Origin: Burkholderiales bacterium | GTDB taxonomy: Bacteria > Pseudomonadota > Gammaproteobacteria > Burkholderiales > Burkholderiaceae_A | Assembly: GCA_030828265.1 (NCBI GenBank) | Contig: JAURCW010000075.1 | Location: forward strand, 1 to 6,353 | Direction of reading: 5' to 3' | Length of the DNA stretch: 6,353 nucleotides | Notes under the pieces: generated by a model | Databases searched by the model: none | Told to the model about the DNA's origin: nothing | The model's input: only the letters and a program-made list of their open reading frames with translations | Position numbers and translations under genes: made by a program | Shown here: one piece after another, positions 1 to 5,986 of the stretch | Layout of the letters: every line of letters starts with the position of its first letter | How positions within the stretch are numbered: position 1 is the stretch's first letter

Positions 1-2
1 AG

Positions 3-59
3 GCCCTTGATGCCAAGCGTGCCATTCGCGAGGCTGCAGAGCTTGCCGCTTCGCTTTAA
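3..59 (+). CDS. C-terminal end of an unidentified protein (partial, 5' end outside window)
   Basis: An open frame enters from the left edge and stops at TAA 57-59. It gives 18 residues, [18 protein letters not shown], an Ala/Glu/Arg-rich stretch that would form an amphipathic helix, as many protein C-termini do. This is too short to assign a family. Its being a real gene end is inferred from the helix-like composition and from the fact that the convergent oxidase gene stops at exactly the same place, as expected when two real genes abut tail to tail. The next frame also stops nearby, at 61-63, so the frame choice is not certain. Confidence 0.45.
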   Translation, partial: ALDAKRAIREAAELAASL

Positions 60-1432
60 ATAAGAACCTTGCCTGGATTCAATATGCCCAAGGGATCCCA
101 GGCGCGCTTTAGGCTTCGCATCAGTTCCAGTGCGGGCTCCCCAAGCTCATCACGAAGCAGCTCCATCTTGTGACGACCAATGCCATGCTCGCCTGTGCAT
201 GTTCCTTCAACAGAAATTGCACGCTCGACTAGCCGATGGTTTAGACGCTCGGCTTCCTGCATCTCGGTGGGCGAGGAGGGATCCACCAGAATGAGACAGT
301 GAAAGTTGCCGTCGCCAACATGCCCAAAGACAGGGGCCTGAAGGGAGGACTGGCTGAAGTCTTCAAGCGTGTCGCGAATGCACTGCGACAGCGAGGAAAG
401 CGGCACACAGACGTCTGTGGTCACCGCGCGGCAGCCGGGACGTAGCTGCAGGCAGGCAAAATAAGCGTGATGGCGCGCCATCCAAAGTCGGTTACGGTCT
501 TCGGTTTGGTTCGCCCATTCGAAGTCCTCGCCGCCAAAGTCTTTAGCCAAGGCCTGTACCGTCTCTGACTGCTCCTTCACCGACTGAGGGCTTCCGTGAA
601 ACTCTAAGAAAAGCATCGGCTGCTCGCGAAGGCTGGTTTTGCTGTGTTTGTTAATCGCCCGAATGGTGAGGCCATCAAGCATCTCGGCGCGGGCAATGGG
701 CACACCCATTTGAATGGTTTGAATGACGGTGTTCACGGCGTCTTCAACTCGAGCAAACGAACAGACTGCTGCGGCAATGGCCTCTGGCTGAGGGTAGAGC
801 TTTACCGTGACTTCGGTAATGATTCCCAGGGTGCCTTCACTGCCTACGAAAATGCGGGTCAGGTCATAGCCTGCTGACGATTTCCTCGCCCGTTGGGCGG
901 TTTTAATAATTTCGCCCTGGGCGGTCACCACCGTAAGGTTCACCACATTCTCGCGCATGGTGCCGTATCTCACGGCGTTGGTCCCCGAGGCCCGCGTGGC
1001 CGACATGCCTCCAAGGGTGGCATCGGCGCCAGGGTCGATGGGAAAGAAAAGACCGGTGTGGCGAATCTCGTTATTCAGTTGGTTGCGGGTTACCCCCGCT
1101 TGAACCGTGGCCATAAGGTCGTCCTCATTCACTGTCAGAATCTGGTTCATGCGGGTGAGGTCAAGGCTGATACCGCCTTCAAAAGCCAGAACGTGGCCTT
1201 CAAGCGAGGAGCCCGCCCCAAAGGCGATGACCGGCACCTTAAAGGCGTGGCATTGCTGCACGAGAAACTGAACATCAAGGGTTGATTCAGCAAAGACCAC
1301 TGCATCGGGCGGGGTCATGGGGTAGGCCGACTCGTCGCGACCATGTTGCTCACGCACGGGCTGCGCCAAAGAAAAGCGTTCGCCGAAATGGCCCTGAAGG
1401 ATCTCAATGAGTCGCGGTTCTAATTTGGTCAT
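56..1432 (-). CDS. FAD-binding oxidoreductase, D-lactate / D-2-hydroxyacid dehydrogenase (cytochrome-type, LDHD/GlcD family)
   Basis: A 458-residue flavoprotein of the vanillyl-alcohol-oxidase fold. Such enzymes oxidise a D-2-hydroxyacid (D-lactate, glycolate or longer chains) to the 2-oxoacid and pass electrons to cytochrome c or quinone. The N-terminal PCMH-type FAD domain (about 40-215) shows GAGSSLEGH at 72-80, the diphosphate loop, and [10 protein letters not shown] at 133-142, continuing to the conserved RYG at 155-157. The C-terminal FAD-oxidase domain carries GHVGDGNFH (370-378) and [13 protein letters not shown] (410-422), which supply active-site and metal-binding His/Glu residues in this family, and ends in the usual NPGK (452-455). 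The length is normal for a single-subunit enzyme. The ATG at 1432 is preceded by AAGGG with a 6-nt spacer (minus strand). The gene diverges from mmsA. Mammalian LDHD also uses branched D-2-hydroxyacids, which would fit beside a valine-catabolism gene, but the substrate is inferred. Confidence is high for the family and low for the exact substrate. Confidence 0.93.
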   Translation of the reverse strand: MTKLEPRLIEILQGHFGERFSLAQPVREQHGRDESAYPMTPPDAVVFAESTLDVQFLVQQCHAFKVPVIAFGAGSSLEGHVLAFEGGISLDLTRMNQILTVNEDDLMATVQAGVTRNQLNNEIRHTGLFFPIDPGADATLGGMSATRASGTNAVRYGTMRENVVNLTVVTAQGEIIKTAQRARKSSAGYDLTRIFVGSEGTLGIITEVTVKLYPQPEAIAAAVCSFARVEDAVNTVIQTIQMGVPIARAEMLDGLTIRAINKHSKTSLREQPMLFLEFHGSPQSVKEQSETVQALAKDFGGEDFEWANQTEDRNRLWMARHHAYFACLQLRPGCRAVTTDVCVPLSSLSQCIRDTLEDFSQSSLQAPVFGHVGDGNFHCLILVDPSSPTEMQEAERLNHRLVERAISVEGTCTGEHGIGRHKMELLRDELGEPALELMRSLKRAWDPLGILNPGKVLI

Positions 1433-1489
1433 AATGAACCCTTAAAAGGTTTTCTTGGCAAATTTCTCTTAAAGAACAGGCATCGTCGC
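1433..1489. promoter_or_regulatory. Divergent intergenic region between the oxidase and mmsA
   Basis: These 57 bp must hold the 5' signals of both divergent genes unless the promoters lie inside the coding regions. On the minus strand, AAGGG (complement of 1439-1443) is a good ribosome binding site for the oxidase. On the plus strand only a weak ACAGG (1476-1480) precedes the mmsA ATG by 9 nt. A TTGGCA at 1455-1460 resembles a -35 element for mmsA but has no matching -10. A short inverted repeat, AACC (1437-1440) with GGTT (1448-1451), flanks CTTAAAA. The close back-to-back arrangement suggests co-regulation, but no recognisable operator can be named. Confidence 0.35.
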
Positions 1490-2992
1490 ATGAAGGTAAT
1501 CCAACATTGGGTTGATAACAAGCAGTGGGCAGGAAGCTCAAGTCGCAGTACAGACGTTTATAACCCGGCCCTTGGTGCCAAGACGGCAAGTCTTGCCTTG
1601 GCCTCTGCTGCAGACATTGACCATGCTGTCCAACGGGCCGCGCATGCCTTTCCTGCCTGGGCCGATACGCCGCCGGCCAAACGCGCCGCGGTCATGTTTA
1701 AGTTTCGCGAGCTCATCATCAAGCATATGGATGAGCTGGCCCAGTTGTTGTCGTCCGAGCATGGAAAGACCATTCCGGATGCCAAGGGTGAGATCGCCCG
1801 AGGTCTTGAAGTGGTCGAGTTTGTCTGTGGCATTCCTCATCTACTTAAGGGTGAATTCTCCGACCAGGTTGCCAATGCAGTGGACTCCCACAGCCTGCGC
1901 CAGCCCCTTGGGGTTGTTGCGGGTATTACGCCTTTTAACTTTCCAGCCATGGTGCCCATGTGGATGTACCCCGTGGCGATTGCCTGTGGCAATACGTTTG
2001 TTTTGAAGCCTTCCGAGCGTGATCCCAGCGTACCGTTGCGTCTTGCTGAGCTGTTCGCCGAGGCGGGTCTTCCGGCTGGCGTATTCAATGTGGTGAATGG
2101 TGACAAAGAGGCCGTAGATGCTCTTCTCGACCATCCCGACGTTCAGGCCATTAGCTTTGTGGGCTCCACCGCCATTGGTCATTACATTTATTCCCGTGGT
2201 AGCGCTTCAGGCAAACGTGTTCAGGCCCTATGTGGCGCCAAGAACCACCTGGTGGTGATGCCCGATGCTGACATGGACCAGGTGACCGATGCACTGATTG
2301 GCTCGGCCTATGGATCGGCCGGTGAACGTTGTATGGCGATTTCTGTTGCGGTACCCGTCGGTGAGGACACGGCTGATCGTCTCATTGAGCGGCTGACGCC
2401 ACGTATTCAGGCGCTTAAAATTGCGCCGTGCACCGATCCCAAGTCCGACATGGGCCCGATTGTGAGTCGTCAGAGCCTCGATCGCATCCTTGGTTACATT
2501 TCAGAGGGCGAGAAGATGGGCGCCAAGCTGGTCGTTGACGGCCGCTCGGTGAAGGTGGCAGGCCACGAACAAGGCTATTTCCTTGGTGGCTGCCTCTTCG
2601 ATCGCGTTACGCCGGATATGTCCATTTACAAAGAGGAAATCTTTGGGCCCGTTCTTGTCACGCTGCGGGCAGGCAGTTTTGAAGAGGCACTGCAGCTTAT
2701 TAATAGTCATGAGTATGGCAATGGTGGCGCCATTTTTACCCGTGATGGCGACACTGCGCGCGACTTCACCCGGCGTGTGAAGATTGGTATGGTGGGCGTG
2801 AATGTGCCTATTCCCGTGCCGGTGGCGTACCACTCCTTTGGTGGCTGGAAGCGCTCTTTATTTGGGGATCACCATATTCATGGCATGGAAGGTATTCGCT
2901 TTAATACGCGCCTGAAAACCGTCACCAGTCGTTGGCCCAGCGGTATTAAAGAGGGTGCAGTATTTAACTTTAAGTCCGGTCACGATGTTTAA
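1490..2992 (+). CDS. mmsA: Methylmalonate-semialdehyde dehydrogenase (CoA-acylating)
   Basis: A 500-residue cytoplasmic aldehyde dehydrogenase. The family converts methylmalonate semialdehyde, or malonate semialdehyde, with NAD+ and CoA to propionyl-CoA or acetyl-CoA plus CO2/bicarbonate, in valine, thymine and myo-inositol breakdown. The motifs are in order: TDVYNP near the N-terminus (21-26), PFNFP (148-152) with the oxyanion Asn150, KPSE (173-176), FVGST (223-227), GERCM (278-282) with catalytic Cys281, and EEIFGPV (382-388). The CoA-acylating subclass is shown by GAKNH (249-253) where other aldehyde dehydrogenases have ELGGK. The usual general-base Glu is therefore absent, as expected for enzymes that resolve the thioester with CoA. 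The C-terminal [16 protein letters not shown] (439-454) is also typical of MmsA. ATG 1490 gives the standard N-terminus. The gene ends 57 bp before the ABC ATPase with no clear terminator, so read-through transcription is possible. Confidence 0.96.
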   Translation: MKVIQHWVDNKQWAGSSSRSTDVYNPALGAKTASLALASAADIDHAVQRAAHAFPAWADTPPAKRAAVMFKFRELIIKHMDELAQLLSSEHGKTIPDAKGEIARGLEVVEFVCGIPHLLKGEFSDQVANAVDSHSLRQPLGVVAGITPFNFPAMVPMWMYPVAIACGNTFVLKPSERDPSVPLRLAELFAEAGLPAGVFNVVNGDKEAVDALLDHPDVQAISFVGSTAIGHYIYSRGSASGKRVQALCGAKNHLVVMPDADMDQVTDALIGSAYGSAGERCMAISVAVPVGEDTADRLIERLTPRIQALKIAPCTDPKSDMGPIVSRQSLDRILGYISEGEKMGAKLVVDGRSVKVAGHEQGYFLGGCLFDRVTPDMSIYKEEIFGPVLVTLRAGSFEEALQLINSHEYGNGGAIFTRDGDTARDFTRRVKIGMVGVNVPIPVPVAYHSFGGWKRSLFGDHHIHGMEGIRFNTRLKTVTSRWPSGIKEGAVFNFKSGHDV

Positions 2993-3049
2993 GCGACGGG
3001 CACTCAGGCTCCTTTTTCGACGAACGCATTCAAGGGGCCTCAGGTAGCC

Positions 3050-3742
3050 TTGACACTGGCGCTTGATCTTGAAGATCTGCATGTTGGCTGGCCCGGCCAA
3101 GACGAGCTTTTTGCTCTTGCAAATTTGAGGCTCGAAAAGGGGCAGTCCCTTTTTATCTCGGGCTCAAGCGGCAGCGGGAAAACCTCGCTGCTCTCCGTGC
3201 TCTCCGGGGTGGTTGTTGCTCGAAAAGGGCGGTGCCAAGTTCTTGGTCACGACTTCACGGCTCTTGCTGCTACAGCCCGTGACCAGGTTCGCGGCGAGTC
3301 CTTGGGCATTATTTTTCAGCAGTTCAATTTATTGGGTTTTATGTCGGTCCTCGACAATGTTCTTATGCCCACTCGACTCTTTGCTCGTCGCAACGAGGAT
3401 GCCTGTCGACTGCATGGATCGGCTTTGAAACAAGCTCAGAGCCTGCTTGAGCAGCTGGGTGTTGACCCACAGTTTTGGGGCCAGGCTGCCCATCAGCTCT
3501 CGGTGGGTCAGCAGCAACGTGTTGCAGCGGCGCGAGCCTTCATGGGTCAGCCCTCGCTCGTTCTTGCCGATGAGCCTACCTCGGCCCTTGACGACCTGCA
3601 TCGGGACCGCTTTCTTGAGTTGCTTGCTTCCGTAGGGGGCCAGGCTCGCGCAAGCCTTGTCGTTGTGAGCCACGATCAACGTCTTGCCGACCGGTTTGAT
3701 CAACGTCTTGTATTGGGCCGGTCAGCATGGGCTTCGGAATGA
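3050..3742 (+). CDS. ABC transporter ATP-binding protein, LolD/MacB type
   Basis: A 230-residue cytoplasmic ATPase subunit that should power the FtsX-type permease encoded next. All the nucleotide-binding motifs are intact: Walker A GSSGSGKTS (38-46), Q-loop Gln90 in FQQFNLL, signature LSVGQQQR (150-157), Walker B LVLADEP (170-176), D-loop SALD (178-181) and switch His208 in VVSHD. The LSVGQ form of the signature and the SALDD stretch are common in the LolD/MacB/FtsE branch, which drives mechanotransmission across the envelope more often than substrate import. The start must be TTG 3050: the upstream frame back to the mmsA stop has no ATG or GTG, and the next in-frame Met is residue 98. AGG at 3042-3044 gives a short Shine-Dalgarno sequence 5 nt away. 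The permease start follows 25 bp after the stop, so the two are almost certainly one operon. The substrate cannot be read from this subunit. Confidence 0.93.
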   Translation: MTLALDLEDLHVGWPGQDELFALANLRLEKGQSLFISGSSGSGKTSLLSVLSGVVVARKGRCQVLGHDFTALAATARDQVRGESLGIIFQQFNLLGFMSVLDNVLMPTRLFARRNEDACRLHGSALKQAQSLLEQLGVDPQFWGQAAHQLSVGQQQRVAAARAFMGQPSLVLADEPTSALDDLHRDRFLELLASVGGQARASLVVVSHDQRLADRFDQRLVLGRSAWASE

Positions 3743-3754
3743 TTTTCCTGACAC

Positions 3755-3762
3755 AAGGCGGG
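3755..3762 (+). promoter_or_regulatory. Ribosome binding site fixing the GTG start of the permease
   Basis: AAGGCGGG lies 5 nt before GTG 3768, the best Shine-Dalgarno sequence in the ABC cluster. The reading frame remains open upstream into the ATPase gene (to 3684), but only this GTG has both a ribosome binding site and a following N-terminus that matches the family (short cytoplasmic segment, then the first membrane helix). Confidence 0.6.
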
Positions 3763-3767
3763 TACGC

Positions 3768-5051
3768 GTGACCATCTGGTTCAAGCTAGCCATTTTAAGT
3801 GCATGGTCGCGCAGGCTTGCGGTGGGTCTTGTCGTCGCGTCCTTGGGTCTTGCCTGCGCCCTGGTTTTAACAGTGCAGCAGCTACGTACCGACTCAAGGC
3901 TGAGCTTTTCTCAGGCCGTGTCGGGTGTCGACCTTATTGTGGGCCCTCGAGGTAGCGCTACCGAGATTCTTCTGTATAGCGTTTTCCAGCTGGGCCGACC
4001 GACAGCCAATATGTCGGCAAAGGTTCTGCCTGCCCTGCGTGACCTTCCGATGGTGAGTTGGGCCTTGCCCATTCAGCTTGGCGACAGCTATCAGGGCTTT
4101 CCGGTTTGGGGTACCGAGGCCGAGTTTTTCCAACGGTTCCAGGTGCATGGTCAGGCTCTAACCTTTGAAGAAGGGCAGGCCTTTGACCCGAATGTCCTCT
4201 ACCAGGTTGTGCTTGGAGCCGAGGTTGCCCGGCGTCTTAACCATCGGCTTGGCGACTCACTGGTGGTCACACACGGGTCGGGCCAGGCGCTTGATAAGAG
4301 TCATGACGACTCGCCCTTCACCCTTGTCGGCATTCTTCAGCCCACCGGTGGGTCCGTGGATCGCGCGGTCGTGGTCTCGGTGGCAAGCTACGAGGCTTTG
4401 CATCACGGCTGGGGCGTAGGGGAGTTTCAAGGCCTTCGGCTAGGGTCGTTTTCCGTGGCGGGGCAAAAGCCTTCGCTCGACGACCTTCAGCCCAGGGAAT
4501 ACACCGCTGTGTTTGTCGGCCTCGAGAGCAGGGCTCAGGTGTTTGCAGCCCGCAGGGCTATCGAGCAACTGCCTGGTGCTCCGTTAACGGCCGTCTTGCC
4601 AGGTGTAGCCCTTGACGATCTCTGGCGCTCGCTCTCGCTTGTTGAAGACACCTTACTCATTGTTGGCTTTGCGGTGGCCGCCACGGGTATGTTGTCGGTC
4701 GTTGCGGTGATGCTGGTTGCCTTAGGTGCTCGGCGTCGCGAACTTTCAATTCTTCGAGCCCTTGGCGCCTCGCCCTCCAGGATCTTTAGTCTTCTTTATC
4801 TCGAAGCCATCGTACTTGGACTGGTGGGCCTTCTGCTAGGTTTTGTCATTCAGCAGATGGGCCTTTATTTGTCCTCCCAATGGCTGCGTGAGAGCTTTGG
4901 ACTTTCTGTGAGTCTAGGCCTGCCAAGTGGCCAGACCTTGCTTATGTTGGCGGCCTTATTTTTGGGTGTATTGGTTGCCGCTTTTGTTCCAGCACTGCGT
5001 GCCTATCGGTTATCGTTGGCAGATGGTCTTAATCCCGCACAACTCTATTAA
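3768..5051 (+). CDS. ABC transporter permease, FtsX/MacB family (Zrg-like, DUF3299-associated)
   Basis: A 427-residue inner-membrane protein with the four-helix FtsX/MacB/LolCE layout. TM1 is at about 17-37, followed by a periplasmic domain of about 250 residues, then TM2 (about 295-320), TM3 (about 341-368) and TM4 (about 389-411). The cytoplasmic loop RRRELSILRALGAS (322-335) is the standard coupling segment that contacts the ATPase. The start of the periplasmic domain, DLIVGPRGS (55-63), with FQLGRPTAN at 73-81, resembles the VGAKGS...PTGN pattern of permeases encoded beside DUF3299 and DUF2796 genes. I use this to place it in that subgroup and not with LolC/E. The periplasmic domain should engage a periplasmic or outer-membrane-facing partner, with the DUF3299 protein the obvious candidate. 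The GTG start was chosen over the longer frame starting at 3684, which would overlap the ATPase by 59 bp. Transport of zinc or any other substrate is not shown by the sequence. Confidence 0.88.
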   Translation: MTIWFKLAILSAWSRRLAVGLVVASLGLACALVLTVQQLRTDSRLSFSQAVSGVDLIVGPRGSATEILLYSVFQLGRPTANMSAKVLPALRDLPMVSWALPIQLGDSYQGFPVWGTEAEFFQRFQVHGQALTFEEGQAFDPNVLYQVVLGAEVARRLNHRLGDSLVVTHGSGQALDKSHDDSPFTLVGILQPTGGSVDRAVVVSVASYEALHHGWGVGEFQGLRLGSFSVAGQKPSLDDLQPREYTAVFVGLESRAQVFAARRAIEQLPGAPLTAVLPGVALDDLWRSLSLVEDTLLIVGFAVAATGMLSVVAVMLVALGARRRELSILRALGASPSRIFSLLYLEAIVLGLVGLLLGFVIQQMGLYLSSQWLRESFGLSVSLGLPSGQTLLMLAALFLGVLVAAFVPALRAYRLSLADGLNPAQLY

Positions 5052-5589
5052 TTTTCTTTTGGTGGCGCTATTTATGGTTGTAGCGCCATGGGCGAGTGCT
5101 TCCACGGCCAAAGAAGTTACCTGGGACGATCTTATTGAAGAAGCATGGGTGAAAGAGGTGCAGGCCGAGATGGCGGTTTTGGGCCGCCTTGGTTTCTTAC
5201 AAGACGGCACCGAGGCTGCGAATAAGGCTATGGAGAAGCTTAGGCAAAAGTGGGATGCCGCGCCCATAGTGACCAAGTACCTGAACCAGCGTATTCGTAT
5301 TCCAGGCTATGTGGTGCCCCTGGACGCCAGTCGCGACAAACGACGCGAGTTTTTATTGGTGCCCTACTTTGGCGCATGCATCCATTCGCCACCGCCTCCT
5401 GCCAACCAAATTATTCTTGTGCAGCCTGAGCCCAACAGCAAGGTGAGTCGCATGCCTGAGAGCATGGAGACCATTTGGGTAGAGGGCGAGCTGCTTGGGG
5501 TTCGGTCGACAACCAGTCAAGGTGTAACCGGATACAGCCTACGTGCAACGACCATTCGTCCTTATGAAGAAGCTCCTCCAAAGCCTTGA
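5023..5589 (+). CDS. Secreted DUF3299 family protein, putative partner of the ABC system
   Basis: A 188-residue protein with an N-terminal hydrophobic stretch (about 10-22) ending in APWASAS, which reads as a signal peptide cleaved after about Ala26. The n-region has no Lys or Arg before the core (only His6), which is unusual. No lipobox Cys is present. The mature domain carries the DUF3299 hallmark: RIPGYVVPLD (92-101), then EFLLVPYFGACIHSPPPPANQ (from 109) with Cys119 and His121 ahead of four prolines. Cys and His this close could bind a metal or heme, but that is inference. ATG 5023 gives the shortest product with a full signal sequence; the next Met (residue 18) would cut into it. The gene begins 29 bp inside the permease gene, with no good ribosome binding site, so translational coupling is likely. 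The family has no settled biochemical function. The neighbours suggest a periplasmic accessory subunit of the ABC transporter. Confidence 0.85.
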   Translation: MVLIPHNSINFLLVALFMVVAPWASASTAKEVTWDDLIEEAWVKEVQAEMAVLGRLGFLQDGTEAANKAMEKLRQKWDAAPIVTKYLNQRIRIPGYVVPLDASRDKRREFLLVPYFGACIHSPPPPANQIILVQPEPNSKVSRMPESMETIWVEGELLGVRSTTSQGVTGYSLRATTIRPYEEAPPKP

Positions 5590-5785
5590 TCTAAGCTTCT
5601 TCACGCGGCTGTCGTTCACGGGAATCGCCTTGTTGGCACTCGTCGAATCAAGCCTTGTGGCCGCGGTGGGTGAGCTTTTCGTTGAGGGTGTATGGCCAGG
5701 CTTATTTTTATTTTGGTATGGCCTTTCTTTTGTTATTTACTGCGCCCTGAAGTACATCCTGGCTCGCGAGAAAAGTGGTCACTAG
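5564..5785 (+). CDS. Small two-helix membrane protein, last gene of the ABC cluster
   Basis: A 73-residue protein starting MKKLLQSLDL. Two hydrophobic segments, about 17-37 (with an embedded Glu in LVESSLVAAVGEL) and about 45-66 (aromatic-rich, FLFWYGLSFVIY), are followed by a basic tail (KYILAREKSGH). I do not recognise a family. The start overlaps the DUF3299 gene by 26 bp in a different frame, the same pattern as the upstream gene pair, which supports a real coupled gene. A GTG at 5543 would add seven residues but gives a poorer N-terminus, and neither start has a Shine-Dalgarno sequence. It could be a small inner-membrane subunit stabilising the permease or anchoring the DUF3299 protein. 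This rests on position only. Confidence 0.68.
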   Translation: MKKLLQSLDLSFFTRLSFTGIALLALVESSLVAAVGELFVEGVWPGLFLFWYGLSFVIYCALKYILAREKSGH

Positions 5786-5831
5786 CCTTTTCAATTTTTG
5801 CTTGTTCTGACTGTCATCTCAGGCTTACAGA

Positions 5832-5855
5832 GTTATCCACGGAACTGTGGATAAC
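5832..5855. promoter_or_regulatory. Inverted pair of DnaA-box-like sequences
   Basis: GTTATCCAC (5832-5840) and GTGGATAAC (5847-5855) are perfect 9-base inverted repeats around GGAACT. Read on the minus strand, 5846-5854 is TTATCCACA, a perfect match to the strong DnaA box consensus TTATNCACA. Read on the plus strand, 5833-5841 is TTATCCACG, matching at eight of nine positions. Two facing boxes this close suggest a DnaA binding site (regulatory or titrating). The RNA could also fold into a long hairpin, but no T-run follows, so it is not an intrinsic terminator. It lies 47 bp after the small membrane-protein gene. Confidence 0.55.
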
Positions 5856-5900
5856 CTTGCGTGTGTGACTGAAATTTCCCCGTAACATGGGCCTTGAGCT

Positions 5901-5925
5901 GGACTGGTTAAATTTTAACCAGACC
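5901..5925. promoter_or_regulatory. Perfect 9-1-9 palindrome, probable operator
   Basis: CTGGTTAAA (5904-5912) and TTTAACCAG (5914-5922) are perfect inverted arms around a single T. Beyond one mismatched A/A pair the symmetry continues with GG (5901-5902) and CC (5924-5925), giving 11 of 12 matching pairs per arm. The length, AT-rich centre and GC-richer edges fit a dimeric helix-turn-helix regulator site. It ends 61 bp before the EamA gene, where a repressor or activator of that gene would bind. I cannot assign it to a known regulator; the TGGTNNNACCA core of many GntR-family sites is not present with the right spacing. Confidence 0.5.
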
Positions 5926-5986
5926 CCGTTTGCCCTTCACGCAGGCTCATTTTCTTATTTGACTTTGGTGTTTTTTTCTCATCGAA

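Noticed and set aside
644..1285. Long plus-strand open frames opposite the oxidase gene (644-877 and 893-1285)
   Set aside because: They are antisense shadows of a strongly conserved flavoprotein. Their translations show no recognisable domain and they have no ribosome binding sites.
1404..1589. Minus-strand frame spanning the divergent intergenic region
   Set aside because: It overlaps both the start of the oxidase and the start of mmsA, and its translation has no family features.
2990..3052. The mmsA frame stays open after its stop up to and through the ABC ATPase, hinting at a read-through fusion
   Set aside because: MmsA ends at its normal C-terminus, the frame match has a one-in-three chance, and the linker has no sign of being a coding domain.
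5770..5799. Possible terminator after the small membrane-protein gene: GAAAAG (5770-5775) and CTTTTC (5787-5792) around an 11-base loop, followed by AATTTTT
   Set aside because: The stem is only six mostly A-T pairs and overlaps the stop codon. This is too weak to call an intrinsic terminator by eye.
5832..5855. GTTAT...ATAAC arms read as a Zur (zinc repressor) box for the adjacent Zrg-like cluster
   Set aside because: The arms are 14 bases apart, far more than in a Zur site, and the element lies after the cluster instead of before it. The DnaA-box reading fits better.
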